From Ramlibacter tataouinensis TTB310 (GTDB lineage: Bacteria; Pseudomonadota; Gammaproteobacteria; Burkholderiales; Burkholderiaceae_C), in the NCBI RefSeq assembly GCF_000215705.1, contig NC_015677.1, positions 124,001 to 188,000 on the forward strand: a stretch of DNA of 64,000 bases, given 5' to 3'. Below, piece after piece: positions 41,881-53,826 of the stretch. The notes beneath the pieces are model-generated. The model did no database searches and was not told the DNA's origin. It saw nothing but the letters and a program-made list of their open reading frames with translations. Position 1 is the first letter of the stretch; the number at the start of each line of letters is the position of its first letter. The position numbers were made by a program, and so were the translations under genes.

Positions 41881-45627
<3,747 letters not shown>

Positions 45628-45640
45628 GGCCCGGGCCGCG

Positions 45641-47224
45641 TCACTCCCGGTCGGCGGCCCGGTCCTTCAGCTTCAGGAACTCGCCGGCGATCACCTCCAC
45701 CTGGTCCGAAAGACCCTGCCGCATCAGCGCGGCGCGCTTGAGGATCTTCTCGGCGGCATTGCGCGCCGTGTTGGCGCAGGTGTCGATCTCGGTGAAGTCT
45801 TCGGCGTGCCGGGCCAGGCGCTCGATCGCCTTGTCGATCTTGGCGAAGCTCGCCGCGTCCTGCTTGCCGTGGCTGGCCGCCCGGACCGACAGGGCCGTGG
45901 CCACCATCAGGGCGGCCTGCAGCCAGACGTCACCGCTTTCGCTCTCGGCGTCCCACTGCACCACCAGGTCGTGGCCGTAGCGCGCGAACGCCGGGATGCC
46001 GGCAGGGGCGGTCTTGGTCGAATGCACGAAGACGCCTACCCCCGCGCCGCGGTTGCGCCGGGCGAGGTCGGCCTCCTCCAGCGTCCTGGCCAGGTCGCAG
46101 GAGGCGCTTTCCTTGGCCTCCACCACGATGCGGGCGCCGGCGGCCACCTTCTCCGGCCCGATGGTGATGACGTGGTCGCCGACCTTGCAGCGATCGATCA
46201 GGCCCGTGGTGCTGCCCGTGTCCTCGACCACGTCGCCGGCGGCGGCCGCCAGGGACCGCAGGTGCTGGCCCAGCGCCTGCTCGAACTCCACGCCGTGGCG
46301 CGTGCCCCTGGCGGCCTCCTGCCTGCGCGCCTGCAGCGCCTGCACGGCGGCGTCCAGCGTGGCGGCCAGCTGGCGCTGGTTCTCCAGCATGGTGGCCTGG
46401 TGCTCCTGGAACATCTTGTACATCCGCTTGAGCGCGGAGTTCTCGTTGTCCAGCGACAGCTCGGAGGTCAGGCTGCGCTGGGCGGTTTCCACCCGGTGGA
46501 CCAGGCGCGAGAGGGCCGAGTCCTCCTTGTCCAGGCTGAACTCGGCCACGACGGCCTGCATGTTGGCCGACAGCGCCTGGTTGAGGTCGCCGTGCTTGGC
46601 GGCGAGCTCGGAGAGGAACCGCACCAGCGCGCCCTCCTTGTTGTCCAGCGAGAACTGGTGGAGGATGGAGGCGTTCTGGGCCTGCACCACGCCGTCCAGG
46701 GTGCGCTGCAGGTTGGCGATCAGCTGGTTGTCGCCGCTGGGGTCCAGCGCCTTGAGCAGCTGGCTGTTCTCGCCGATGAACTGGTCGAACACCCTGGACA
46801 GGCTCTGCTCGGCGTCCTTGACCTGCTGGCGCACGACGGTGGCCAGCTCGCCGTCGGCCTTGGTCAGCCGGTCGACCCGCTCGACGAACAGGCCCTGCTT
46901 GGGGTCGAAGTAGTGGGACAGGGAGCCGGTGACGCGCTCCTCGAACTTGCCCCGCCAGGCGTTCAGGCGCTCGCCGAGCTGCTCCATCAGCCGGTCGCCC
47001 TCGCGGCGGACGGTGTCGGAGTCCAGCGTGCCGCGGGCGGCCTTGAGCGACAGCACGCCCACCTTGAGGGCCGTGACCAGGAAGTGGGTGCGCGCCGGGC
47101 CTTCCGGGTGCTCGGCCAGGGCGAGCAGCACCTTGGGGTCGTTGACGGCGAAGGTGACGATGGCCGGCTCGGAAACGCTGCCGGCGGGCCTGGTCTGGAT
47201 GGGGGCGATGTCGGGGGTGCTCAT
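45641..47224 (-). CDS. Uncharacterised coiled-coil protein with SLD repeats and a possible nuclease-like domain
   Basis: I do not recognise this 527-residue protein. Residues 75-180 are long, charged helices (coiled-coil). Three repeats follow: FSLDNKEGALVR (191-202), FSLDKEDSALSR (229-240) and LSLDNENSALKR (256-267). After another coiled-coil (270-305), residues 340-425 form an alpha/beta region with LIDRCKVGDHVIT, RIVVEAKES (Glu369, Lys371) and GVGVFVHST, similar in order to a PD-(D/E)XK nuclease fold or to RmuC. The rest is helical. No signal peptide or membrane helix is present. It lies divergent from hipBA across 146 bases. A role in DNA maintenance or defence is a guess. Confidence 0.72.
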   Translation of the reverse strand: MSTPDIAPIQTRPAGSVSEPAIVTFAVNDPKVLLALAEHPEGPARTHFLVTALKVGVLSLKAARGTLDSDTVRREGDRLMEQLGERLNAWRGKFEERVTGSLSHYFDPKQGLFVERVDRLTKADGELATVVRQQVKDAEQSLSRVFDQFIGENSQLLKALDPSGDNQLIANLQRTLDGVVQAQNASILHQFSLDNKEGALVRFLSELAAKHGDLNQALSANMQAVVAEFSLDKEDSALSRLVHRVETAQRSLTSELSLDNENSALKRMYKMFQEHQATMLENQRQLAATLDAAVQALQARRQEAARGTRHGVEFEQALGQHLRSLAAAAGDVVEDTGSTTGLIDRCKVGDHVITIGPEKVAAGARIVVEAKESASCDLARTLEEADLARRNRGAGVGVFVHSTKTAPAGIPAFARYGHDLVVQWDAESESGDVWLQAALMVATALSVRAASHGKQDAASFAKIDKAIERLARHAEDFTEIDTCANTARNAAEKILKRAALMRQGLSDQVEVIAGEFLKLKDRAADRE

Positions 47225-47309
47225 GCGGGAGGTTGGTGTTGCTGGCCAGCATTGTGCGTCCGGAGGGTGCCTATGGCCCGAACGACGCTTTCCAAGCTGA
47301 CGAGTCATT

Positions 47310-47370
47310 GCATGAGACATGAAATAAAATAGAATTTATCGTTAAACCGTATTTTGCTATAGTCTATTTG
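47310..47370 (+). promoter_or_regulatory. AT-rich hipBA promoter
   Basis: A very AT-rich stretch in a GC-rich region. TATAGT at 47358-47363 fits a -10 box, with TTTATC at 47335-47340 exactly 17 bases upstream as -35. The ATG follows seven bases after the -10, so the message may be leaderless. AAAATA and TATTTT are set as an inverted repeat about 18 bases apart and may be the HipB operator. Confidence 0.5.
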
Positions 47371-47748
47371 ATGCCTAAGACCTCCAGAGCCATTGCGCAG
47401 ATGCCGCCTTCGACGATGGCCGCCCTTGAGAAGCTGGGCGCTGACCTGGCCGTTGCCCGGCTGCGGCGGCACGAATCGCTGAAAACCTGGTCTCAGCGAC
47501 TGGGGGTCACCGTACCCACGCTGCTACGGCTCGAGGCCGGAGACCCAGGTGTCGGGATTGGCATATTGGCTACCGCCCTTTGGCTGATCGGTCGCGATGC
47601 AGAGCTCAGCCAACTGGCCGCGCCAGAGCACGACCAGGGTGCGCTGGACAAGGACGTCCGGCAGGCTATCGCGCTTGGCAAGCAGCGGGCGCAGGCGTCT
47701 GCAGAAGCTCGCATGAACCGCCGGGACAAGGAAGGTGGCGAACAATGA
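47371..47748 (+). CDS. hipB: HipB-like antitoxin, XRE-type regulator
   Basis: A 125-residue protein with a helix-turn-helix at about 22-78 (LGADLAVARLRRHESLKTWSQRLGVTVPTLLRLEAGDPGVGIGILATAL), as in XRE/HipB repressors. A charged C-terminal tail follows. It overlaps hipA by ATGA (47745-47748). It would neutralise HipA and repress the operon. Base use is less GC-rich than in the neighbours, suggesting transfer. Confidence 0.85.
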   Translation: MPKTSRAIAQMPPSTMAALEKLGADLAVARLRRHESLKTWSQRLGVTVPTLLRLEAGDPGVGIGILATALWLIGRDAELSQLAAPEHDQGALDKDVRQAIALGKQRAQASAEARMNRRDKEGGEQ

Positions 47749-49055
47749 AGTTCGACCTCCTCTATTTGTGGTTCCTCGGAAACCCCAAAGACCCGAGACA
47801 TGTGGGCGTCCTGCGACTGGTGGAGGCCGGCAAGGGCGTGTCGCTTCAGTACGGCATCGACTGGCTGCGGAACGGATTTGCGCTGAGCGAGGACCTGCCG
47901 CTGGTCGACATGGAGCACCGACCGCGCGGCCGACTCGCCGCCGGAGCCGCGGTCGCCGCAGGCGCAGTGGACGATGCCCGGCCAGATCGCTGGGGTGAGC
48001 GCGTCATCCAGTACATCGACCGGCCCAAGCGACTGTCGCTCATGGAGTATCTCTACTTCGCAGGGGACGACCGCTTCGGTGCGCTGGGTGTGTCCACCTC
48101 CACAACCGAATACCTTCCTCGCCAAGGCGGTCCATTGCCGCGGCTCGAGCAGGCGCAGGAGCTGAGCGATGTCGTCGCCAAGGTGGCGGCGGCCGAGCCG
48201 ATTTCGGACGTTGAACGCCGGGTGCTCACAGCCGGCGGCAGCCTCGGTGGCGCAAAGCCCAAGGCCCTCATTGAGATCGGTAGCGAGCAGTGGGTGGTGA
48301 AATTCTTCAACGGGGAGCCGGTCGACTCGCCGCTGGTCGAGCACGCAACCATGACGCTTGCCTCGAGAGCTGGCATTCGAGTTGCAGAAACCCAAGTGCT
48401 CCCGCTTCTTGGGCAGAACGCCGTCGCAGTGCGGCGCTTCGATCGCGCCGGCGAGCAGCGGATACACAGTCTCTCGGCTGCAACTGCCCTGCGTGCCGCG
48501 GCGCCCGCTGGTCAAGAGCCGGAGATGGGCTACCCGGCTCTCGCCCTATTGCTGCGCCGTGCAGGCGTGGCTGAGGGCAATGCCAACGCCCAGGACGCAG
48601 CAGAACTCTTCCGGCGCATGGTTTTCAACATCCTGGTCGACAACACCGACGATCACGAGAAGAACCATTCGATCCTTGTCGTCTCGCCGTGGAGCAATGG
48701 ACGATTCCGGCTCGCGCCAGCGTATGACGTGCTGCCGTCGAACTCAGGCCAGGGCTTCCAGGAGTTCATCTGTGGAGACATGGGGAGGGATTCAACGCTC
48801 GAGAATGCGATGTCTCGGTGCCAGTCGTTCGGTTTGACGCCGCCACAAGCCGCCGCCCACGTGGATCAGGTCATCCGGGTGGTGGACACCTGGCGGGAGC
48901 ACTTTGCTTCCTGTGGTGTTACCCCGGGCGATATCGCGCAACTGGCCGAGAGAATCGATGGTGAGGAACTGCTGCGCCAGCGTCGCACGTTCACTCCGGC
49001 CAACTACCCGGCCGCCCCCGCCCGGAGGCCGCGCCGTGGGCCTTTTGGCCGCTAG
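47745..49055 (+). CDS. hipA: HipA-family Ser/Thr kinase toxin
   Basis: A 436-residue HipA kinase. It has the N-terminal HipA domain (VGVLRLVEAGKGVSLQYGIDWL), the mobile loop GGSLGGAKPK at 164-173 with the autophosphorylation-site Ser166, the catalytic NILVDNTDDHEKNHS (Asp302/303, Asn307), and the metal-binding Asp328 in AYDVLPS. In E. coli HipA phosphorylates glutamyl-tRNA synthetase and causes persistence; the target here is not known. All active residues look intact. It overlaps hipB and ends tail to tail with the EamA gene, with stop codons sharing CTAG. Confidence 0.9.
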   Translation: MKFDLLYLWFLGNPKDPRHVGVLRLVEAGKGVSLQYGIDWLRNGFALSEDLPLVDMEHRPRGRLAAGAAVAAGAVDDARPDRWGERVIQYIDRPKRLSLMEYLYFAGDDRFGALGVSTSTTEYLPRQGGPLPRLEQAQELSDVVAKVAAAEPISDVERRVLTAGGSLGGAKPKALIEIGSEQWVVKFFNGEPVDSPLVEHATMTLASRAGIRVAETQVLPLLGQNAVAVRRFDRAGEQRIHSLSAATALRAAAPAGQEPEMGYPALALLLRRAGVAEGNANAQDAAELFRRMVFNILVDNTDDHEKNHSILVVSPWSNGRFRLAPAYDVLPSNSGQGFQEFICGDMGRDSTLENAMSRCQSFGLTPPQAAAHVDQVIRVVDTWREHFASCGVTPGDIAQLAERIDGEELLRQRRTFTPANYPAAPARRPRRGPFGR

Positions 49056-49966
49056 CGCTTGCGCATGCCCAGCCACATCACGGCGCCCACCACCACCAGC
49101 GCGCCCGCCACCTGCACCGGCGCGATGGCCTGGCCCAGCACCGCCCAGGCCAGCACCAGGGCGAACACCGGCTCCACGTTCATGATGGCCGAGTTGCCCA
49201 CCACGCCCAGCCGGGGCAGCACGGTGAACATGATGGTGAAGGCCGTGCCGTAGAGGAAGGTGAGGGCCAGCAGCCCGCCCCAGCCGGCCGCCGCCTGCGG
49301 CAGGTGGAAGCCGCCCTGGCCCGCCACCATCACCAGCGCGACCAGCCCCGCCATCGCCATGGTGGTGGCGGTGCGCACCGCGCCATGGATGTCGGCGGCC
49401 TCGTGCTGCGTGACCACCAGCGCCAGGCCGAAGGTGGCGGCCGCCGCCAGCGCGAAGCCCACGCCGGCGCCGATGCGCGCCCACTGGCCGCCCGCGCCCA
49501 GGCCCGAGGCGGCGCCCAGCACGTCCAGCGCCAGCGCCAGCCCGGCCAGGATGACGGGCATGGCGATCACCAGGGAGCGCTCGGGCCGCTGCCGGTAGAC
49601 CAGCCAGGCCCACAGCGCCGTCCACAGCGGGTAGGTGTTGAACGCCAGCAGCGCCAGCGCCACCGGCAGGCGGGCCACCGCGGAGTACAGGCACAGGCTC
49701 TGGACGCCCACCAGCAGGCCGATGGCCGGCAGCATGCGCCGGTGGCGCGCCGTGAAGCGCGGCCGCACCTTCTGCAGGGCCAGGATCAGCACGATCACGC
49801 TGGCCGTGACCAGGCTGCGGAACACCACGGCCGTGGCCACGTCGGCGCCGTGGTTGAAGGCGATGCGCGCCGCGACGTGGTTGGCGCCCATCATCAGGGC
49901 GATCAGCAGCAGGGTGGCGAAGGCGGCGCCGGACAGGGCGCGTGCGGGGGCGGCGGCGGTGGTCAC
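49052..49966 (-). CDS. EamA-family (DMT) transporter
   Basis: A 304-residue inner-membrane exporter with ten helices (first FATLLLIALMMGANHVAARIAF, later LTFLYGTAFTIMFTVLPRLGVVGNSAIMNVEPVFALVLAW, the usual second-repeat signature). Substrate unknown. No ATG suits the N-terminus; I use the GTG at 49964-49966 (VTTAAAPARALSG), 13 bases after the vapC stop, so it is probably co-transcribed with vapBC. It might simply be a passenger. Confidence 0.85.
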   Translation of the reverse strand: MTTAAAPARALSGAAFATLLLIALMMGANHVAARIAFNHGADVATAVVFRSLVTASVIVLILALQKVRPRFTARHRRMLPAIGLLVGVQSLCLYSAVARLPVALALLAFNTYPLWTALWAWLVYRQRPERSLVIAMPVILAGLALALDVLGAASGLGAGGQWARIGAGVGFALAAAATFGLALVVTQHEAADIHGAVRTATTMAMAGLVALVMVAGQGGFHLPQAAAGWGGLLALTFLYGTAFTIMFTVLPRLGVVGNSAIMNVEPVFALVLAWAVLGQAIAPVQVAGALVVVGAVMWLGMRKR

Positions 49967-49979
49967 AACGTGCGGTGCC

Positions 49980-50414
49980 TCATTCCAGGCTGGCCAGGTG
50001 GACCCGGGCCGCCTCGGCCAGCCGGTCGTCGAAGGTGGCCAGGGGGCACTTGAGGTCGGCGGCCAGCCAGAGGTAGGCGGCGTCGTAGGCGGAGAGCCGG
50101 TAGCGCTGGGCAAGGTCGACCGTGGCAGCCTCCTCGATGCGGTGGAAGCGGATGGCCATCTCCCGCAGCCGTTGCAAGCCTTCCGCGACCAGGTCGGCGG
50201 ACCCCTGCCGGGTCTTCTTCAGGGCCACGTTCGCGATCTCGCACTGCAGCAGGAACGGAGCGTGGAGCTCACGCCCCATGAGCTGCAGGTCAGCCTGTTC
50301 CTGCCAGGGCTCACTGAAGAGGGTGCCGGCCACCAGGCTGCAATCCGCCACCAAGGGCGGACGGACCAGGTACTGCGGCGGTGGCTCCGCCAGGTGCAGC
50401 CGCGGCGCGCTCAC
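49980..50414 (-). CDS. vapC: VapC-type PIN-domain ribonuclease toxin
   Basis: A 144-residue PIN domain. The four acidic metal-binding residues are visible: Asp24 in VADCSLV, Glu59 in LLQCEIANV, Asp111 in SAYDAAYLWLA, and Asp129/Asp130 in LATFDDRLAEAA. VapC toxins cut tRNA or rRNA. The start is a GTG at 50412-50414 that overlaps the antitoxin stop (GTGA); later ATGs would lose Asp24. The first 20 residues are Pro-rich, as in several members. Confidence 0.88.
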   Translation of the reverse strand: MSAPRLHLAEPPPQYLVRPPLVADCSLVAGTLFSEPWQEQADLQLMGRELHAPFLLQCEIANVALKKTRQGSADLVAEGLQRLREMAIRFHRIEEAATVDLAQRYRLSAYDAAYLWLAADLKCPLATFDDRLAEAARVHLASLE

Positions 50415-50767
50415 CGGCTGTCGCGGTCTTCGCGAATGATGTCGCGGCCCAGGAGCTGTCCGCTCACCGGATGGGGGTACTTCTGGCGCAGCTCGGCGAT
50501 GACCTGTTCGGGTGTCTTCCACCCTTGCCGGACGATGGGCCAGCCACGCTTGTCATAGCCGACGATGCGAGGACGACCAGGATCCGGGTCATCCACGCGC
50601 ACCTCAGAGCTGGAACCCGGTGCCTGCGGCCCGGCTTGCGCACCGTGGACGGCCTGCTCGACCAGAGCCATCAGTTCGCCCTGCAGTGAGCGGTGGTTGC
50701 GGGCCGCACGCTGGCGCAAGGCTTCGGCCCAGGCTTCAGGAACATCTTTGATGGACAAGTTGGGCAT
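50411..50767 (-). CDS. vapB: VapB/FitA-like antitoxin
   Basis: A 118-residue antitoxin with an N-terminal ribbon-helix-helix of the Arc/FitA kind (MPNLSIKDVPEAWAEALRQR, then AARNHRSLQGELMALVE). A Pro/Gly-rich linker and a C-terminal part (GWPIVRQGWKTPEQVIAELRQKYPHP) follow, longer than a usual VapB, likely for toxin binding. The ATG at 50765-50767 begins the conserved strand; a longer frame upstream is not supported. It overlaps vapC by four bases. Confidence 0.82.
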   Translation of the reverse strand: MPNLSIKDVPEAWAEALRQRAARNHRSLQGELMALVEQAVHGAQAGPQAPGSSSEVRVDDPDPGRPRIVGYDKRGWPIVRQGWKTPEQVIAELRQKYPHPVSGQLLGRDIIREDRDSR

Positions 50768-50821
50768 GATTGGCTCCAAAATGGAAGAGCGGTTCCATTC
50801 TGGAGCCATTGCGCAGGACAG

Positions 50822-51796
50822 TCAATACAAGCCGCGCACCCGGGCATGCAGGCGCGACAGGCCCAGCAGCGCATCGGTGAACGGGGTAGCCACCCCGGTC
50901 AGCTCGCCCAGCTCCCGGACCACGGTCACCAGCGCATCCAGCTCCACCGGCTTGCCGGCCTCCACGTCCTGCAGCATCGAAGTCTTGAACGCGCCCAGCT
51001 TGCGCGTGACCTGGTGCCGGTCTTCAGGCTGCTGGGCGATCGGGATGTCGATGCGCGCGCCGATCTCGCGCGCTTCCAGCATCACGCGCGAGATGAAGTC
51101 GCGCACCAGCCCGTCGCCCAGGATCAGGTCGGTGGTGGCGCCGGTGATCGCGCTGACCGGGTTCACCGTCATGTTGCCCCACAGCTTGTACCAGGCGTCC
51201 TTCTGGATCTGCTCGGACAGCGCCGCCTCGTGCCCGGCCTGCTGCAGCAGCGCCGCCAGCGCCTGCACCCGCTCGGTCTGGCGGCCGGAAGGCTCGCCGA
51301 TGATCAGCTTGTTGCCGAAATGGTGCTGCACGAACCCGGGCCCGCGCAGCGAGCAGCTGGCGTGCACCACGCAGCCGATGACGTGGTGGGCGGGAACGGC
51401 GCGCGCGATGGCCCCGTCGGGGTCCACCGACTTCAGCCGCGTGCCGGCGTAGGCCCCGCCGAACCCTTCGAAGAACCACCAGGGCACGCCGTTCATGGCG
51501 GTGAGCACGACCGTGGCAGGCCCCAGCAGCGGGCCGATGGCCTGGGCGACCTGGGCCATGGCCGGCGCCTTCACCGCCACCACCACCAGGTCCTGCACGC
51601 CCAGCTCGGCCGGCTGCTCGGCCGAGCGCACCGGCGCCGTCAGCACCTGACTGCCCTCCTGCAGCCGCAGCCCGTGCAGCTGCAGCGCGTCCAGCGTGGC
51701 GCCGCGCGCCACCACGCTCACCTGCGCGCCGGCGCGCGCCAGCTTCAGCCCCACCCAGCCGCCGATGGCGCCGGCCCCGTAGATGCAGACCTTCAT
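50822..51796 (-). CDS. PanE/ApbA-like ketopantoate reductase family protein
   Basis: A 324-residue NADP-dependent 2-oxoacid reductase. The Rossmann motif GAGAIGGWVG lies at residues 7-16, the catalytic Lys is in EQIQKDAWYKLWGNMTVNPVSAIT near 195-218, and the C-terminal helical domain is complete. Its place at the end of a catabolic cluster, four genes after a monooxygenase, suggests reduction of a pathway 2-oxoacid rather than pantothenate synthesis; that is inference. The gene is 13 bases downstream of the class II aldolase gene. Confidence 0.85.
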   Translation of the reverse strand: MKVCIYGAGAIGGWVGLKLARAGAQVSVVARGATLDALQLHGLRLQEGSQVLTAPVRSAEQPAELGVQDLVVVAVKAPAMAQVAQAIGPLLGPATVVLTAMNGVPWWFFEGFGGAYAGTRLKSVDPDGAIARAVPAHHVIGCVVHASCSLRGPGFVQHHFGNKLIIGEPSGRQTERVQALAALLQQAGHEAALSEQIQKDAWYKLWGNMTVNPVSAITGATTDLILGDGLVRDFISRVMLEAREIGARIDIPIAQQPEDRHQVTRKLGAFKTSMLQDVEAGKPVELDALVTVVRELGELTGVATPFTDALLGLSRLHARVRGLY

Positions 51797-51809
51797 GCCG
51801 CGCGGGGCT

Positions 51810-52577
51810 TTAGTTCTTGTAGCCGGGATCGATCCGGTCGATCCGGCGCACCAGGGCATCGAACACGTCCTGGCCGGCGCCGAACTGGGCGTCGAACTGC
51901 AGCGCGTCCTGGGTGGTCTTGCGCGCCACCGCCTCCGGCACGGCGATGGCCGGGCCCAGCGCGGCCTGCGCCACCTGGATGTCGCAGGCGCGCTGCAGCG
52001 TCCACAGCCGCACCAGCGTCAGCGGCAGTGTCGCGCCCCAGGCCAGCAGCCCGTGGTTGCGCAGGATCACCAGCGGCTTGTCCGCTATGGCTTGCAGCAG
52101 CCGTGGCGCCTCGTCGGCGTGGATGGTGATGCCCTCGAAGTCGTGGTAGGCCACCTGGTCGTGCAGCTGCGCCGAGTAGAAGTTGTTTTGCGCGAGCCCG
52201 CCCTGGCTGCAGGCCACCGCCAGCCCGGAGGTGGTGTGGGTGTGCATCACGCAGTGGGCGTCGGGGACGTGCTCGTGGATGGCCGAGTGCACGGTGAAGC
52301 CGGCCGGGTTGACCGGCCAGGGGCTGTCCTCCAGCTTGTTGCCCTGCAGGTCGATCTTGAGCAGGTTGCTGGCCGTGACCTCGCTGTAGTGCAGGCCGAA
52401 GGGGTTGATCAGGAACTGCTTGGCGCCGCCGGTCACGCTGTCCGGCAGGCGCAGCGTGATGTGGTTGTAGATCATCTCCGTCCAGCCCAGCAGGTCGAAG
52501 ACGCGGTAGCAAGCGGCCAGCTGCACCCGCGCCTGCCATTCGTCGGGGTGCATGACGGGTTTGAGCACGGCATTCAC
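51810..52577 (-). CDS. Class II aldolase/adducin family protein
   Basis: A 255-residue zinc enzyme of the fuculose-phosphate-aldolase/adducin family. Zinc ligands are His112 and His114 in VMHTHTTSG and His175 in ILRNHGLLAWG; YNHITLRLPD lies near 37. Members cleave or decarboxylate hydroxylated acids. It lies between a Bug-type binding protein and a PanE-like reductase in the long leftward cluster. Substrate is not known. Confidence 0.85.
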   Translation of the reverse strand: MNAVLKPVMHPDEWQARVQLAACYRVFDLLGWTEMIYNHITLRLPDSVTGGAKQFLINPFGLHYSEVTASNLLKIDLQGNKLEDSPWPVNPAGFTVHSAIHEHVPDAHCVMHTHTTSGLAVACSQGGLAQNNFYSAQLHDQVAYHDFEGITIHADEAPRLLQAIADKPLVILRNHGLLAWGATLPLTLVRLWTLQRACDIQVAQAALGPAIAVPEAVARKTTQDALQFDAQFGAGQDVFDALVRRIDRIDPGYKN

Positions 52578-52595
52578 GGGTACAGCTCCTGAGCG

Positions 52596-53588
52596 TCAGT
52601 TTTCAGCCGTGAAGCCGACCTGCTTGACGATGGGCGCCCACTTGGCGGTGTCGCGCTTGACCAGGTCGGCCAGCTCGGCGGGCGTGGACGACTGGGCTTC
52701 CAGGCCGAAGCCGTTCAGGCCATCGATCACGTCCTTCTGCGCCAGCGCGTTCTTCATCGACGCGTTCAGGCGGTTCACCAGGTCGGGCGCGGCCTTGGCC
52801 GGCAGGAAGAAGGCGAACCACTCGCTGTGGGTGGCGTTCTTGATGCCCTGCTCCTCGTAGGTGGGCACGTCGGGCGCGAAGCGGTTGCGCTTGGCGCCCG
52901 AGACACCCAGGATGCGGACCTTGCCCGTGGGCAGGTGCTGGGTGATGTCGCCGATCGGGCCGGAGACGGCCGAGATCTGGCCGCCCAGCAGGTCCAGCAT
53001 GGCCGGCTGGGTGCCGCGGTAGGCCGCGTGCTTGAGCTCCACGCCGGCGTTCTTGCCCAGCAGCGCGCCGATGAAGTGCGGCGTGGAACCGGCCGCCGGC
53101 GAGCCGAAGTTGGCGCCCAGGGGGTTGGCCTTGGCCCAGGCCAGGAACTGCGGCACGGTCTTGACCTCGGCCGGCACGGCCGGGCCGACCGCGAAGCCGA
53201 AGTCGAACACGCAGCCCAGGGTCACCGGCGTCAGGTCCACCAGCGGCTCGTACTGCAGCTTCTTGTAGATGTGCGGGTAGATGGTGAGGATGGAGGTGGG
53301 CGTCTGCAGGATGGTCTGGCCGTCGGGCGCGGCGGCCTTGACGGTCTGCACGGCGATCTGGCCGCCGGCGCCGGTCCGGTTCTCCACCACGGCGGCCCGG
53401 GCGTAGTCGCCCTGGAGCTTCTGCGCGACGCGGCGGCAGATGGTGTCGGAGGTGCCGCCGGCGGCGAAGCCGGTGATGATGCGGGCGGTCTCGATCTGCC
53501 CGGCCTGGGCCCAGGCGCGCTGGCCCAGGCTGGCCAGCAGGGTGGCGGCGCCCGCGGTGTGCAGCAGGTGGCGGCGTTGCAAGCTCAT
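52596..53588 (-). CDS. Bug/TctC-family periplasmic binding protein
   Basis: A 330-residue receptor with an N-terminal export signal containing twin Arg (MSLQRRHLLHTAGAATLLA, cut near AWA). Family signatures are ARIITGFAAGGTSDTICRR, NRTGAGGQIAVQTVKAAAPDGQTIL and GSPAAGSTPHFIGALLG. It would bind an organic acid in the periplasm. It is placed inside the Hpa-type catabolic cluster, so its ligand may be the aromatic or hydroxy acid degraded there. It starts 10 bases after the stop of the DUF2783 gene. Confidence 0.9.
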   Translation of the reverse strand: MSLQRRHLLHTAGAATLLASLGQRAWAQAGQIETARIITGFAAGGTSDTICRRVAQKLQGDYARAAVVENRTGAGGQIAVQTVKAAAPDGQTILQTPTSILTIYPHIYKKLQYEPLVDLTPVTLGCVFDFGFAVGPAVPAEVKTVPQFLAWAKANPLGANFGSPAAGSTPHFIGALLGKNAGVELKHAAYRGTQPAMLDLLGGQISAVSGPIGDITQHLPTGKVRILGVSGAKRNRFAPDVPTYEEQGIKNATHSEWFAFFLPAKAAPDLVNRLNASMKNALAQKDVIDGLNGFGLEAQSSTPAELADLVKRDTAKWAPIVKQVGFTAEN

Positions 53589-53598
53589 GTCATGTCTC

Positions 53599-53826
53599 CT
53601 AAGGGTTGTCGGGAAGAGAGGTCGCTGTCGCCGGCGTGGCGATGTCGCCATGCGCCGCCAGCTCGTCGATTGTCTGCCGGATCGCGTCCATCGCAACGGG
53701 CGCGTCCTGCAGCCGGGCCACCAGCCGCAGGCTCAGCATCGCGAGGAACAGCTCGCTGCGCGGGCCCGCGGCCTGCACGGCCTGCGCCAGCGCGGTGTAG
53801 ACGGCATCCAGGTCAGTGGTGGGCAT
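53599..53826 (-). CDS. DUF2783-like small protein, 75 aa
   Basis: A 75-residue mostly helical protein (DLDAVYTALAQAVQAAGPRSELFLAMLSLRLVARL) that resembles DUF2783. Members of that family are usually encoded right after a ring-hydroxylating FAD monooxygenase, as here, where its ATG lies inside the last codons of the monooxygenase gene with a 14-base overlap in another frame. It may assist the monooxygenase, but no function is established. Confidence 0.7.
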   Translation of the reverse strand: MPTTDLDAVYTALAQAVQAAGPRSELFLAMLSLRLVARLQDAPVAMDAIRQTIDELAAHGDIATPATATSLPDNP

